A program made the translations under genes and the position numbers. The notes beneath the pieces are model-generated. The model searched no databases. It saw nothing but the letters and a program-made list of their open reading frames with translations, and had not been told where the DNA came from. A stretch of DNA of 64,000 bases from Beverwykella pulmonaria (taxonomy: Eukaryota; Ascomycota; Dothideomycetes; Pleosporales; Melanommataceae), in contig BCHH01000007.1 of NCBI GenBank assembly GCA_001599595.1, forward strand, positions 1,767,785-1,831,784. The letters run 5' to 3'. Positions 34,897-47,160 of this stretch are shown piece by piece. The first letter of the stretch is position 1. Every line of letters starts with the position of its first letter.

Positions 34897-37411
34897 CTAA
34901 GCAGACGGCTCCTCGACCTCATCCGGCTTCAGCGTGTCCGCATCCGACATCTCCAAATCCTTTTGTTCTTGGGGAGCCGATTCCTGCTTCTTAGCCTCGG
35001 CCTCGCGCTTCTTGCGCTCGAGTTCGGCTTGCTTGGCGGCGTGGGCCTCTTGCTGCTTCTTAAGGACTTTTTGGCGCTCCTCTTCGATCTTGTCGTTGTA
35101 GCGCTGGATGATGGGGCCCGCGATGGAGCGGATGTCTTCCACTTTACTGACGTACTGTGCCTTGGTGGCATCTTCACCGTCCTCATACAGCCAGTCCTAC
35201 AAGAGATTAGCATATGGGCAGCGTGGAGAGTGTTTGCGTAATCTTACCTCGATCGTCTCGAGCTTAGCGGCAAGCCTACTCTTCTCGTCATCGCTGGCGT
35301 ATTCGGCGTAAACACCATGTATTTTGTCCCGGAGCTCGTAAATGAAGGATTCGAGCTCGTTCTTTTGGGTCTCGGTATCGGCGACAAGCTTGTCCTCCAT
35401 AATCATCTGGGCCTCCTTCTCGGCTGCTGCTTCTTTGCTGGCCTGATCCAGAGCTGCTGTGCCTGCCGAGAGGGGTAAGTCGCCTTTCCTCTGTTGCTTC
35501 TTAACTTTTCGCATCTTTGGCTTCTCTTCCTTGCCTTCTTTTGCATCGATGTCCATTGCCTGCGGTTCAGAATTCGTTAGCTCGTTTGTACCAGGCAGTG
35601 ACTCAGAAGAACGCATTACGGATTCGTCCGAACCCGACTTGTGTCTCTTTGTATCGTATTTCGAACCCTGTTCAACAAATCTTTTGGCGGAACTCTTCAA
35701 ATCGTTCAAGGGGGAAGAAGTAGGATCATCACGTACATCACCGTCTTTGTTTTCCTCCTTCGGGGGCTCGGGAATAGGCTCCTCGACCTCTGTCTCCTCC
35801 ACATAGTACCCCGATTCCACGTTTAGAATGCCGTGGACGTTCAGTCGCGCCTTGAGCTTGCAGATCATGAAATCGCCTTTTGAATCTGGCTTGACACCCT
35901 TCACAGAAAACCGTCCGATCCAGGGATTTGTCTTACCCGGCAGCATCTCAGGCTTGGCGTACTTGGCCTCGAGGTCGAATGCGTGCTTTCGGTAAAAGGT
36001 TAGTATCTTGGTGGAAGGCATAACATTGCCTTTGTTGAAAACAGTCAGGCTAGTGTCCTCATCCGGAATGTCATCTGATTTTTCCCAGGTGAACTCGATA
36101 GGGTAGTGGACAATATCATGGACAGAGAAGTCTCGGACGCGGAATACCGGGGAGAGAATGGCGCAGCTGAAAGCACATCCGCGGGCGACGGCCTCGTCTT
36201 GGTTGAGAGTGAAGGATAGGGGCTTGCCGAAGAATTCTTGAATGGCATGTTTCAGGGACGGGACACGGGTGCAGCCGCCAATCATCTCGATGGCGTCAAT
36301 GTCCTCGGGTTTGAGCTTCGCCTCGGCCAGGGCTTGTTCGATGGGAACGGTGGCACGTTCGAGTAAAGGCTTGACGAGTTCCTCCAACTCCTCACGCTTC
36401 AGCAAACTCCGTACGTCGATGTCGTTCATGACGGACTCGATGTTGAGCGGCGCGGCCTGGTTTGCAGAGAGAATCTTCTTCAGCTTCTCGACGCCGGCGA
36501 TGACACGGAAGCGGCCCTTGGCATTCTCGTTGATGTCAATCTTGTATTTTTCCTTGAACTCCTTGGCGAAATGGTCGACGAGGGCCTTGTCGAAGTTGCG
36601 TCCGCCAAAGTGTCGGTCCCAGGCAGTCGACTTGACAGCCAACTCTCCCTTCCTGAACTCGACCACGGAGGCTGTGTAGTTGCTGTGGCCAATATCAACA
36701 AAGACGACCCGCCTAGGCTTCTCTTCGGGTCCGGGGAGGTCGAGCTTGGTGATGCCGTATCCGAGGGCGGTGGCGGTGGTGTCGTTGATGAGCCTCAGGC
36801 ACTTGAGTCCAGCAATGTCGGCCGCATCCAGTATCGCGCGGCGTTGGGCATCCGTGTACCATACGGGGCAGCTGAGGACGACGTCGGCCACTGGGAGCTT
36901 CAACTCGGCGGAGGCGGTTGCCTTGAGCCGGGTGAGGAACATGGCCACGATCTGGGTGGCTGTGAACCTCTCCTTCTTGCCTAGGTAGGTGACCTCGGCG
37001 CCGACCTGGCCGCCGACGTCGACGAGGGGTGCCGAGACGAAGTCCTTCTCGATCTCGACATCGGGGTCGTTGATGGAGCGGCCGGCGAGACGTGTGAAGG
37101 AGGAGACTGTGTTTTTGAGGTTGGAGATTTCCTGGTTTTTGGCGGCCTCGCCGATGTACCTGCTCTTGGGGCCGAAGCCTACTAGGGACCTGCGAATGGG
37201 TAAGTTTGCGTTGGCTGCACAGCGGTGAGACAGGCCTCTTACGGGGTGGCGCGGTTGGAGACTTCATTTGTGATCTGGCAGAGGGTCAGTACGAGATGGG
37301 GCGACCACGAGGGCTATGGGGAGGGCGAGTACGTACCACGTCGACGCCGCGATTCCGCGCAACAGCAATGACGCTGTTCAACGTGCCCAGATCAATGCCC
37401 ACAACAGACAT
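34897..37411 (-). CDS. Sse1-type Hsp110 chaperone / Hsp70 nucleotide exchange factor
   Basis: This cytosolic Hsp110 releases ADP from Hsp70 and holds unfolded clients. The preferred model is complement join 34897-35196, 35248-35559, 35737-37189, 37243-37274 and 37337-37411 (723 aa; yeast Sse1 is 693). The ATPase domain starts MSVVGIDLGTLNSVIAVARN, followed by VSNRATPSLVGFGP and DIGHSNYTASV. The substrate-binding part has YPIEFTWEKSDD, then an acidic linker and a helical C-terminal lid ending with a Lys/Glu coiled coil. The segment 35560-35736 is read here as an intron (GTACGT, GCTAAC branch, CCGCAG). Removal gives KDGDAMDIDA, as in known Sse1 (KDGDAMDTD). However, it has no stop and is 177 nt, so an unspliced 782-aa form is also possible. 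Head-to-head with FTA1. Confidence 0.95.
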
Positions 37412-38081
37412 GTTTACGAGTAGTGTGACGAGAACGACGGCGGTCAGTAGAGGGATGCAATGTGCGTGTATGTGGTGGCGGGTCGCGAGCGCGTGTATTG
37501 TGACGGGAGAGAGGTGTGAGAAGCCTCGTCGTGCTGTTGTTGTGGAGATTTTTGTATAGGTTGGCAGGCTGGAGTTGCGAGAAGTTTCTCGACAGTTCGG
37601 TGGGGCAATTTTTGGGCAACAAACGCCAAGGCCAAGCCGCCGCGAAAACGCCGCCGCAGCAACAACACCGCCATGACCCCGCGTGCCACCTCCAGCGCAG
37701 CCCAGCAACCATTCCTTGGGCGGGGGGAACGACGCCCTGAACGCCTGCTTCCACGTTCTTTCGGCGCATACGAGGGCATGGCGTAGAGATACTTGCAGCT
37801 TTTTCACCTCTTGCTCGAATTGCTTGGGCTGGCAATTGCTGCTCGCGGCCGGTCGCGCTCCTCCTACCTACCACCACCAGACACCAGGGACACAAATAAC
37901 GGCTTCCTTCATTCATGCGGCTCACACCGACGACGAGTCACTACGGCCGACCTACGCCGCGCGCAGATCACCTTGGATATTGAGCAACACATGTGCCCTT
38001 TCGAGCGCGCTCACGGCCACCCACGGCGCATCGAACCCGCCGAGCTCGCTCCAATCGTACCCCCGCGAAAGCGCTCCAGCC
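37412..38081. promoter_or_regulatory. Shared upstream region of SSE1 (-) and FTA1 (+)
   Basis: A 670-bp divergent interval. The FTA1 frame stays open upstream to 37683, but the composition (Pro/His/Arg-rich) and the conserved start MAAAPPYPLYDRMYTLYR argue that this is untranslated. No heat-shock element was firmly identified. Confidence 0.5.
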
Positions 38082-39248
38082 ATGGCCGCCGCACCCCCTT
38101 ACCCGCTGTACGATCGCATGTACACGCTCTATCGCGTGTCTCCTCTGCATCATGGCAACACCCCACTCCTCGACGACCGCAACCTCCGCACCCATGCAAG
38201 ACGCCTCAAAGAGCAGCTCAAGGGCGACAACGTGCGCGGCGTCGAGGTAGATTTTGCAGGCACCGAGGGCGCCATGCCCCAAAAGGGGCCATTGGAAGCC
38301 TGCCATTGGGACATGATAGGCGATGAGACTGCCTGGATCGACATACACAACCAGCCGGACGCGTCTGTAACGCCGGAGCACGCCCGCGGCATCGAGGTCC
38401 AGCTCGAGTACGACAAACAGGCCTACAACGCCCTCCTACTTCGCAACCCCGGAATAACCACGTCTCCAGAGGGCTTCACCTCCCTTCCCTTGCTGCTGGT
38501 CAAGATGCCTGCACCCATACGCGACATCTTCCTCCATTACCTCCGAACCACCTTCGATGCCCATGTCGCACCATTGCGGCTCTCGCCCGCATTCCTCACA
38601 TCCTCTCTCGAGACATACTTCGACCACCTGTCGGCGGGCGCCTCAAATCAGTCCATTGCAGATGTGGTTCAGAAGCTGCAGCTCCAACTCACGTTCCCTC
38701 ATAGCACCACGCTCTTGAAAAGCATAGACGTCTCCATCGCCGGTCCTGACGTCTCCGGCTTTGTAAGTCGGGGCATGCTTCTCCCTAATTCTCAACAGAA
38801 GCCCTTCACGGCTGCCATATCGCGCTATCTCCAAAATCACCTTGCCATGGATCTCTCCCACCCAAAGGTGCAAATCTCCCGAATCAGTTGCCACAGTTTC
38901 CAACTATCAACAGATCGTCTTCGTCTTAGCGCACCCAATGTTTCCGGTGATGTTTCATTCTCGGAGGATGGTGCTGCTCCAGAAGGTTCCGCTAGTCAGC
39001 TTGCCATGGACGAGTTTTACGCCTCGCTCATCCGTGAAGCCACAGGAACTGGCAAATTCTTGCCTGACAATCTTGCCGGTGAGGACAAGTTGTCTACCCC
39101 TGCATCGAGCAAGACTACGAAGAGCGCGCGGAGGAAGCGGGCCATCAGCAACGCAGCAACGCAGAGTGCTACGCCTAAGCGAACAAAGGCCCGAGGAAAA
39201 GAAAATGGAAGGCGGAAGAACCGAGATGAGGAGATGGCAGATGGGTAG
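38082..39248 (+). CDS. Kinetochore Sim4/CCAN complex subunit Fta1 (CENP-L family)
   Basis: This single-exon gene of 388 aa is a likely inner-kinetochore subunit that pairs with CENP-N-type partners at centromeres. The start PYPLYDRMYTLYRVSPLHHG matches the conserved N-terminus I know from the fungal Fta1 family. A mixed alpha/beta domain follows to about residue 330 (for example LPLLLVKMPAPIRDIFLHYL). The C-terminus is strongly basic with nuclear-signal-like clusters (SARRKRA, TPKRTKARGKENGRRK), as expected for a chromatin protein. There is no intron. The ATG at 38082 (agccATGGC) was chosen because it begins the conserved block. The family call rests on recollection of the motif, so it is less certain than the neighbours. 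Confidence 0.72.
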   Translation: MAAAPPYPLYDRMYTLYRVSPLHHGNTPLLDDRNLRTHARRLKEQLKGDNVRGVEVDFAGTEGAMPQKGPLEACHWDMIGDETAWIDIHNQPDASVTPEHARGIEVQLEYDKQAYNALLLRNPGITTSPEGFTSLPLLLVKMPAPIRDIFLHYLRTTFDAHVAPLRLSPAFLTSSLETYFDHLSAGASNQSIADVVQKLQLQLTFPHSTTLLKSIDVSIAGPDVSGFVSRGMLLPNSQQKPFTAAISRYLQNHLAMDLSHPKVQISRISCHSFQLSTDRLRLSAPNVSGDVSFSEDGAAPEGSASQLAMDEFYASLIREATGTGKFLPDNLAGEDKLSTPASSKTTKSARRKRAISNAATQSATPKRTKARGKENGRRKNRDEEMADG

Positions 39249-40004
39249 AGATTGCTGTCATTCACAATCGGATCGCTTCAAGCTGCTTATCGAGTAGGCG
39301 TCATTGGGTTTGAGGTGTCACTTCTGGCTGTGCTGGATGGCACGTCTGCTATTTTTACTTGGCTGTTATATACCCTTTTCATTTTTGGTTTTCATGAGCC
39401 ACCCACCCACTTCGAAGCAAACATCCTATGGTTCATTTCTTTTCTTTTTGGTTCAAACTTCCGGTGTTATGTCTTGTCCTCCTGACGGCTAATTGGCGTT
39501 ATAAAAGCACTCAATCTGGAACGAATTAACCCCACCATTATACACCTCGATCGACGTTTTGTCTTTCCCACATTCGAACGTGTCGTAGACTTCAGTAGGT
39601 TCGATTGATGAGCCAAGTGCGAGGAAATAATAGCCGATCCCGTGATGCAGCTCTTTATCCACTATGAACTCCTCACATCAATCTCTCTTCGTTCGGATTC
39701 TTCCCCTCTTTTTTCCACCAACGGGAGTCCTGTTGCACCACATATATTACGGCTATGATTTGCAGACCTAGAGCCGAGCGTATCCAAGCCTCTCATACAG
39801 TGCCCTTTTCTATTCTTCATACGTTAGCCAATCTGGAACCGCGAGTCGACATATTGCAGTGGGCAATCCACATTGGATGGTGTATGCCAATCGATATACC
39901 CAGTGCATCACTTACCCTCACCTCTCCATATTTCACCGCAAGCAATGTAAGACTCTCTTTACTTTGCTTCAACCACCGCGATTCTGGAGGTTGCAGTGCA
40001 AGTA
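39249..40004. other. Intergenic stretch
   Basis: 3' flank of FTA1 and promoter of the GH115 gene. The short frames (39252-39492, 39755-40138) are shadows. No gene is supported. Confidence 0.4.
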
Positions 40005-43000
40005 ATGCTTTTTCTTCAACTCCTCGCCCTTGCGGCTGGTGCACTAGCAATCGGCCAGCCTCCAACTCTTGCCTTCTCCGACACAGCGGGCAGCTTGAAA
40101 CTCGGCGGCACCGGCTCTGCGCCCACAATAATCATTGATGCAAAAGATTGGCCTGGGGTAACACGCGCAGGAAATGATCTGGCCAACGACTTCGGCCTGG
40201 TGACCGGTACGAAGGGCAAGGTTGCAACAAGCACTGCTGGAATTTCTGATACTTCAGTTATCATTGCTGGAACTATTGGTAAATCGCCACTTATCGATGG
40301 GTTGATTTCTGCTGGAAAAATCAACGTCGACGCCATCAAAGGAAAATGGGAGTCCTTCACCTCTACCGTCGTGTCCGACCCCTCCGCTGGCATCTCCTCC
40401 GCACTTGTTCTCGCCGGCAGCGACAAACGTGGCACTATCTTCGCCTTATACGATATCAGTGAACAGATCGGCGTCTCGCCTTGGTACTGGTGGGCCGACG
40501 TTCCCGCCAAAAAGAAAACGGCCATCTACACGCTACCCACGCAGAAAACTCAGGGACCCCCGAGCATCAAATACCGCGGCATCTTCCTCAACGACGAGCA
40601 GCCCGCGCTTACAAACTGGGTCAAACAGACTTCTGGATTTGGCAAGTACGACTCGAGATTCCACGCCAAGGTTTTCGAGTTGCTGCTGCGACTAAGAGCA
40701 AACTATTTCTGGCCAACCATGTGGGATTCCAAGTTTTACGTCGACGATGCGAAGAATGGGCCGCTGGCGGATGAAATGGGGATCGTGATGGGGACAAGCC
40801 ACACTGAGCCGATGGCGAGAGCGGATAAAGAGAAAGTCAAGCCTTGGGACTGGAAAAGCAATCAAGCGAATCTGAAGAAGTATATGCAGGAGGGAGCGAC
40901 GAGGGCGAAGGGGTGGGAGACGTTGTGGACCATGGGGATGAGAGGAGATGGAGATACCGCGAGTCCGACACTCGATAAGAGTCAGTTGGTTGATGTTATT
41001 ACTTACCAGCAAAGCGTTTTGAAAAGTACGTTGGGAGTTACGGATCTCAGTAAAGTGCCACAGATGTGGTGCGTGTATAAAGAGGTGGGAGGGTATTACC
41101 AGGCGGGGATGAAGATCCCAGACGATGTTACAATTCTGTGGAGTGATGATAATAGTGGCAATATTCAACGACTTCCAATCCCGAGTGAGGTGGATAGAGT
41201 GGGGAACGCGGGTGTGTATTACCACTTCGACTACGTCGGCGATCCGAGGAATTATAAGTGGATCAACACTATTCAGCTCAGTAAGACGTGGCAGCAGATG
41301 CACCTCGCCCACCAGAAAAATGCGACACAGATCTGGATTGTCAATGTAGGGGATTTGAAACCTTTGGTACGTTCCTATATCCTCTACACCCCCTCGCGCT
41401 TCAACAAGCCATCACAAGCTTACGAAATGAATTAGGAGCTCCCCATATCCCACTTCCTCGACATGGCATACGACATGTCTCAATTCCTCACTGCCGACAG
41501 CACAGACCCCTGGCTCAAACTATGGGCAACCCGCGAGTTCGGCTCTTCCGTCGCCCAGGGTACTGCAGAAGCAATGGCTACATACGGCACCCTCATCGTG
41601 AGGCGCAAATACGAGCTCCTAAACAATAACCCCTTCATGCTATCCACAACCAACTACGACGAAGCCGAATCCGTGCTCAGTGAATGGTCTTCGCTAGAAG
41701 CCAAAGCGCAGAAACTGTACGACAGCCTTGACACTGATACGCAAACAGCTTTTTTTGAAATGGTGCTACATCCTATTATGGCCGGACACGGTGTCCAGAG
41801 GGTTTATATCAATGCAGCGAGAAATAAGGCATATGCGGCGCAGAAGAGGATGAGTGCTAATACGTTGGCGGCGGACGTTAAGAGTGCGTATGCGAATGAT
41901 GCAGTTATTCAGAAGAGGTATCATAGTCTACTGAGCGGGAAGTGGAATCATATGATGGATCAGTTGCATTTTGGGTATTCGAATTGGTTGGTCTTTCTTC
42001 CTCTATTCCCCTCCCCTCTTTACCGCTTTCCAGCTCAATGACTGACTGATTAATTTGGATCCAGGCAAGATCCCTCATCCAACTCCATGCCTTCAGTCAC
42101 AACAATTCCTACTACCGCCCCGTCAACTGGACTCCTCGGCGTCTCTGTACAAAACAGCGCCGCCTCCTCCCCCGGCGATGCCACACCTGCCCTCCTATCC
42201 CTCGATCCCTACACCCCCGATAACCGCACCATCGACGTGTATATCCGGGGCTCCGGGTCCATATCCTTCACCATCACTCCCTCAAAACCCTACATTACAG
42301 TCTCCCCCGCCTCAGGAACCCTGTCCTACCCCTCAGGAACATCTAACATCCGCGCCGCGATAAGTGTAGACTGGGCTTCAGCACCAACAGGTGCCAGTAC
42401 AGTCGATATTGTAGTGAAGCCAGCTACGGGCACATCCGTCACACTCAGCCTCCCCTTGAATAATGTGAAAGTACCGGATGGATTCAAGGGCTATGTTTCT
42501 TCGAACGGGGTAGTGGCGTTCGAGATGGGACGGTTTAGTTCAAGAACGCCAGGATCAGGAAGCACGAGCGTGGAGGTTATTCCGAATTACGGTAGGACGG
42601 GGCAGGGTATTACGTTGATGCCGGTTACGGCGGGCACACAGAGCCTCTCCACGGCGCCTAAAGCAGTGTACACATTCTATGTGTTTACTGCGCCGAGTGC
42701 GAATGCGAAATTAAGCCTTTATCTCCCACCGAGTTTCAACGTCGCGCCTAGTACGCCGCTGAAATTGGCGGTGGGGGTTGACAATGCTACGCCTACGACT
42801 ATTGCTCCAGTTCCGAGTTCGACCCTGGGGGCAATGCCGAATGGGTGGAGTGAGAGTGTGATTAATGGGGCAAGGATTGTGAGCACGGATGTTGGGAAGC
42901 TGGCGGTAGGGAAGCATGAATTGAATGTTTGGATTTTGGAGCCAGGAACCGTGGTGCACAGGTTGGTTCTTGATCTTGGGGGCGTGAAGAGTAGTTATTT

Positions 43001-43031
43001 GGGGCCGTGGGAGAGTGGGTGGGTTGAGTGA
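40005..43031 (+). CDS. Secreted GH115 xylan alpha-1,2-glucuronidase
   Basis: The enzyme removes (4-O-methyl)-glucuronic acid side groups from xylan. Exons 40005-41366, 41436-41986 and 42065-43031 give 959 aa, the usual length for GH115. The signal peptide is MLFLQLLALAAGALA. An N-terminal alpha/beta domain (about 20-180) is followed by the catalytic TIM-barrel region. It is marked by KYRGIFLNDEQPALTNW (about 185-201), LLRLRANYFWPTMWD, MGTSHTEPMAR, TMGMRGDGD and VTILWSDDNSGN. A helical domain (about 455-640) and a C-terminal beta domain (about 690-959) follow. Both introns close the frame (DLKPL-ELPISHF, YSNW-QDPSS). A plus-strand GTG nine bases upstream is ignored in favour of the ATG. Substrate-level function is inferred from the family. 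Confidence 0.93.
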
Positions 43032-44212
43032 TGGATAGAGAAAGGAGGGAGGAGGTGCCGGATAATATGAGGATGTAATTGGAGGTGGTTCTCTGGCAAT
43101 GTGAGGAGATGATACTACCGAAGGTGTTTGCCCTAGGATTCGCACATAACAGTTATTCCTGGCTCCAAAGGAGTAGGTGGACAGTATTGCAGAAGATTAA
43201 TCGTTGGCCAACTTCGCTGTAGTTCAACCCTCCATTCCACCCACCATCTTATGTATGGCTATTTGATTTTTTGGACTGCTCATCCTCTTAAGACTAGGAG
43301 TAAGTATTTGGTGCTTAATTCTATGACATATTTAGGGGCATATGTGCTGTAATTGAGCTGAAGCTAAAGAAAGGATAGGGTGGAGGTGGATGCGGTCAGG
43401 CTGGACACCTTGTTCGTGCTTCGACATTATCTCCACGTTCAGCCTCCTTCCCTTCTTCTCTCTTCTCCTCCGTTATGATCTTAATTGACAACTTTGATTG
43501 AGAGAGTCTTATTGCTGCTTCAGATAATGACTCTCTTTATGAAGGGCGGGGAAAACTCGTTCCTCTTCGAGCCAGCTAGCAACGGCCCAACCGTCAACGC
43601 CCTTTCGTCTCTACAAGTAGCCACCTAAGCCGTGTCCTGCTCTAGATCGGTGTAGTCATCATGTGCGAGTTCTATATTTCTATTCCGATTTTTTAGCCGA
43701 GCATGTCAAGGAGGACGCCGAGAGATGTATCGTATCTAGCGAATGTTGCGAGTTTGATTTATAATTCGAAAATTATGGACTTGGTGAGGGGCAAGAGACC
43801 GGGCGGGGGTTTCAAGAGGTTAGAGAAGTGGAAGCTTATGCTTGGGGGTTTTGAGGGGGTGAGTGGGAAGGAAAGGTTGGGGATTGATGTCGTGGGGAGT
43901 GAGGTCGTGGAGGGCGGTTTGATTTGGCAGTTTCGTAAAAAATAGTGTAAGTGAGCTTGTTAGTATGCAAAGTGTTACCACATCTTTTACCATCCTGCCT
44001 CGAACCTGCAAGGTGTCGGCTCGCCCTCCGATTCTTGGTATCCCACGGCATGCCGAGACGGCAAACTCGGCCTCGACACCAATCAGCAAGCTATGGAGCC
44101 ACACCCGGGAGCAAACGCCGATTCTTTTCTCCATGCAATGTAACACAACCACAAGTGAGTGCTTTGCCACTTCTGCTGCTTTTTGCGCCGTACTCCGTCT
44201 CAACCAGTACTT
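43032..44212. other. Intergenic, with one possible gene remnant
   Basis: A plus-strand frame at 43703-43945 (80 codons, with YNSKIMDLVRGKRPGGG and a terminal EGGLIWQFRKK) reads like the C-terminal end of a protein. It has no visible upstream part and may be a remnant. The rest of the stretch is uninformative. Confidence 0.35.
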
Positions 44213-46157
44213 ATGGTGGTAATGGCATCTTCATCCTCGTGGGTGCAATCACAAGCACGAACTCAAGCACAGCATCGTCGTTATCTCTATCAAATGATTC
44301 CCTCGAAAGATGATAGCGCGACGCAGGTCGTCCCAAATACGCTGGAACAGTCCTTGAGCGAAGAGACACGGGATGTGGGAGATGGAGATGAGAACGAAGG
44401 GCAAATAGGTTGGAAAGCGCAGGTGAGGAAGGATTTGAAGCTGAGCTTGAAGCGCGACATGTAAGTACATACTTCTCGAGTGCTTTTACTAAACATGTTA
44501 TGTTTGGGTTCGGATTGCGGTTTTCGACTGTCTTCCGGTGTTTATATTGAGCATATCAGAGCCAAGCCAGTTCTCCCTTTTTATCTCCAGAGCTGCGATA
44601 GATGTCACTAAGGATAATACATGGCGGATATTTATCGTAGATAGAGGGCCTTGAAAATTACCTGTTAACTAATTGCACCACAGATACACCGGAGCACTTC
44701 TCTTCAACATCTGTTCCTTCATCCTCCCCGCTCTCTACTCCACCCTTTCCAAGCTATGGGTTGCCAACATCGACTCCTCCATGGTTGTTACTACAGATGC
44801 CTACACCTATATTGGCGTTGTTGTTGAGGTGCTCAACGAAGGCCTACCTCGTGCTGCTTGGCTCATCATCGGCGACAAGTCTTCACGCACGTTTCGGTCG
44901 AGGCTACAGCTGACTTATACCCTCATTCTCTTTCAGTCCATCTTGGGCTTGATAATGAGCATTGCTTTTGTCGCCGGTGCTTCAACCTTCGCTCAAGGCT
45001 TTGTTCCAGTGGAAGTACGAGCCGCGAGTGTAACTTATGTCCGCATCTCTGCGTTCTCAGCTTTCAGCTCTGCAATAGAGTATTCGGTCAACGCATCAAC
45101 TCGTGCGTTGGATAAACCAGATGTACCTCTCATCGTCAGCTCGACCAAATTCGCAGTCAACATCATACTCGACCTGATCTTCATTTCCAAGTTCCACGTT
45201 GGCGGGATCACTCCAACAGTCAACATGCAAGCCGGCATCCAGCTCGCCTGCAACCTTACTTCTGCCATCACCGGCCTCCTATACTTCATCTACACGACGA
45301 GCTGGGGCTCAAAATCCACAATACTCAAGGATACCTCCACCGGAGAAATTGCACCATCTCCATCAGCTCTTTTCATCCTGTTCAAGCCCGGCGTGCTCTT
45401 CTTCCTCGAATCTGCGATCCGCAACGCGTTGTACCTTTGGCTAGTCCACGGTATCGTCAGCATGGGAAGCGACTATGCAACCGCCTGGGGCGTCTTCTCT
45501 ACCATCCGCTGGGGACTAGTTATGGTCCCTGTACAAGCCCTCGAAGCTACGACATCCGCTTTCATCGGACACTCCTGGGGCGCGTTCCGCGCTTCCCTTC
45601 CCATTCCCGCTCCCCGTGGCCAGAATGGCTGGAAATCATTACTGCATTTTGCAGATATAGATAGCAGTATCCGACCCCGCGCCACGCAGCACCAACTCCT
45701 CACCATCACGCGATGGGCTCTGTACTCGGTTCTCCTCGCCCTCCTCATCGAAATCCCATTGTGTATCCTAATGTCCTTCCTCGGCGCGCGCCCCTTCGCA
45801 TTTTATCTCTCCAATTCTGGCACTGTTGCAGATATAGCAGCGCATATGTGGCGCACTATCGATTGGTGCTATATTTTCTACGCTGTGTCGACGCAGCTCG
45901 CAGCCATACTGCTCGCCACACGCCCACTTTGGTATTTATACCAAAGTCTGGTGTCGAATTTGCTGTATGTGCTACCTTGGGCCATCGTGTGCCAACTCAA
46001 GGTGCTGGATGAGAAGAATGCGTGGACTTATCATAGTTTAGTGTTTGGAGGGAGTCTAGTGTTTTCGTTCTTTGATGTCGCGTTGGTGGATGGGATTTGG
46101 GCTTGGATGTTGATGAGGGGGAAGGGAAGGGTGGGGGGTGTGGATGTAGCATCGTGA
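44213..46157 (+). CDS. MATE-family multidrug/toxin efflux transporter
   Basis: Exons 44213-44460 and 44684-46157 (223-nt intron, GTAAGT...CCACAG) give 573 aa, joined across [14 protein letters not shown] soluble acidic N-terminus of about 80 residues precedes about 12 hydrophobic segments, as in MATE antiporters that export organic cations using H+ or Na+. Visible features include the paired repeats starting [20 protein letters not shown] and [21 protein letters not shown] cytosolic loop (about 385-425) is unusually polar. The fungal members are divergent; the substrate and the membrane are unknown. The first in-frame ATG is 44213, with a second at 44222. Confidence 0.87.
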
Positions 46158-47160
46158 CGAGTTGATGTATATTTCCTGTCTAACCAAAATTTTACTTCAC
46201 TCCTGTATACACCCATCTTCCACACGTGCTACATGGAGGACCGGGGCATGGGGGTGAGGGTGCATTGGAGGCATTTTGATGCCAAGGGACGGTGCGTTAG
46301 TTTCCTCAGACAGCTGTCTAGACACTCTCGTCTCCTGAGTCCTCTGTCAACCTCTTGACCCCGTTTCTCGTCGTTGGCTCTTCGTCTTCTCTTCCCGTTT
46401 CTTCCCACAGCCCCTCGTCCCAAATCTCCCCCTCCTCGCTCTCACAGGATTCTTTGACCCCTTACTCTGCTCCTCATACACACTCCCACTTCCTCATTTT
46501 CCTCTAGCGTCAACGTACCGCTCTGCTGGGAACTCGAAGGAATCGTTATCGACGAAATCGAAGGCGCAGTGCTCCGTTACCTATATGCAGTCCTCTCAGA
46601 TAGTGCGGGAACTGTTCATCTGGCGATTTCGCCTTCATATGATTTCAGTCTAGCCTTTTCCTCCTCTGTGCCCGAGGAGAGATCATGTCGCAGAAGCAAT
46701 GCAATAGCTGATTATGAACATGCCCTTAGTGAATGGGAGTAACATATCCTCAGAACCGATGATTTGGATGAGGTGGAGACGGGTGGAAAAGAAGAGCTGT
46801 ATCACAAGGATAATGATTCAATTTTTTTTTGGCACGGACGGGATTGATGAGCATTCTTAATCGACCTCCTCCTATCTGCAGTCACGCACCGCGCAAAAGG
46901 GGAAAAGCTTTCAGCATACCCACCCATGCATCTAAGTTACCAGCCTGTTGGGGCAAAACACAGATTTCAATGCTTCCACCGAAGCTCAAGCAGAAGCCAA
47001 AGCCGCAGTTATCTAGCACCCGTTCCATTTCCATCAGCGCTTTCCGTAAACGCCAGACTCGGTCAAAGCGAGAAGATGATGCACCTCCCCCCGAAGCAAT
47101 ACATTCCATGACTCATTAAAACACAACAACCACACAAGCAATACCATTGATGCAGAGAAC
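46158..47160. other. Intergenic, contains an orphan coding-like fragment
   Basis: 3' flank of the MATE gene and of CUL1 (convergent). See the fragment at 46509-46742. The remaining frames are short. Confidence 0.4.
46509..46742 (+). pseudogene. Orphan exon-like fragment
   Basis: These 77 sense codons read like real protein (NVPLCWELEGIVIDEIEGA followed by VLRYLYAVLSDSAGTVHLAI) and end at TAA. The frame opens just after TTTCCTCTAG, a good 3' splice site, but no convincing upstream exon exists. A possible first frame from ATG 46232 stops by 46357. I do not recognise the family. It may be a gene relic or the last exon of an unrecognised gene. Confidence 0.35.

Noticed and set aside
37683..38081. 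5' extension of the FTA1 frame
   Set aside because: The frame is open but Pro/His/Arg-rich and unlike the family; conserved sequence begins at the ATG at 38082.
40016..40525. Minus-strand frames opposite GH115
   Set aside because: Shadows of the GH115 coding exons.
17705..46157. Secondary-metabolite cluster (FAD oxidase, PhyH, MATE, SDR)
   Set aside because: There is no polyketide, peptide or terpene core enzyme, and the candidates are separated by housekeeping genes.
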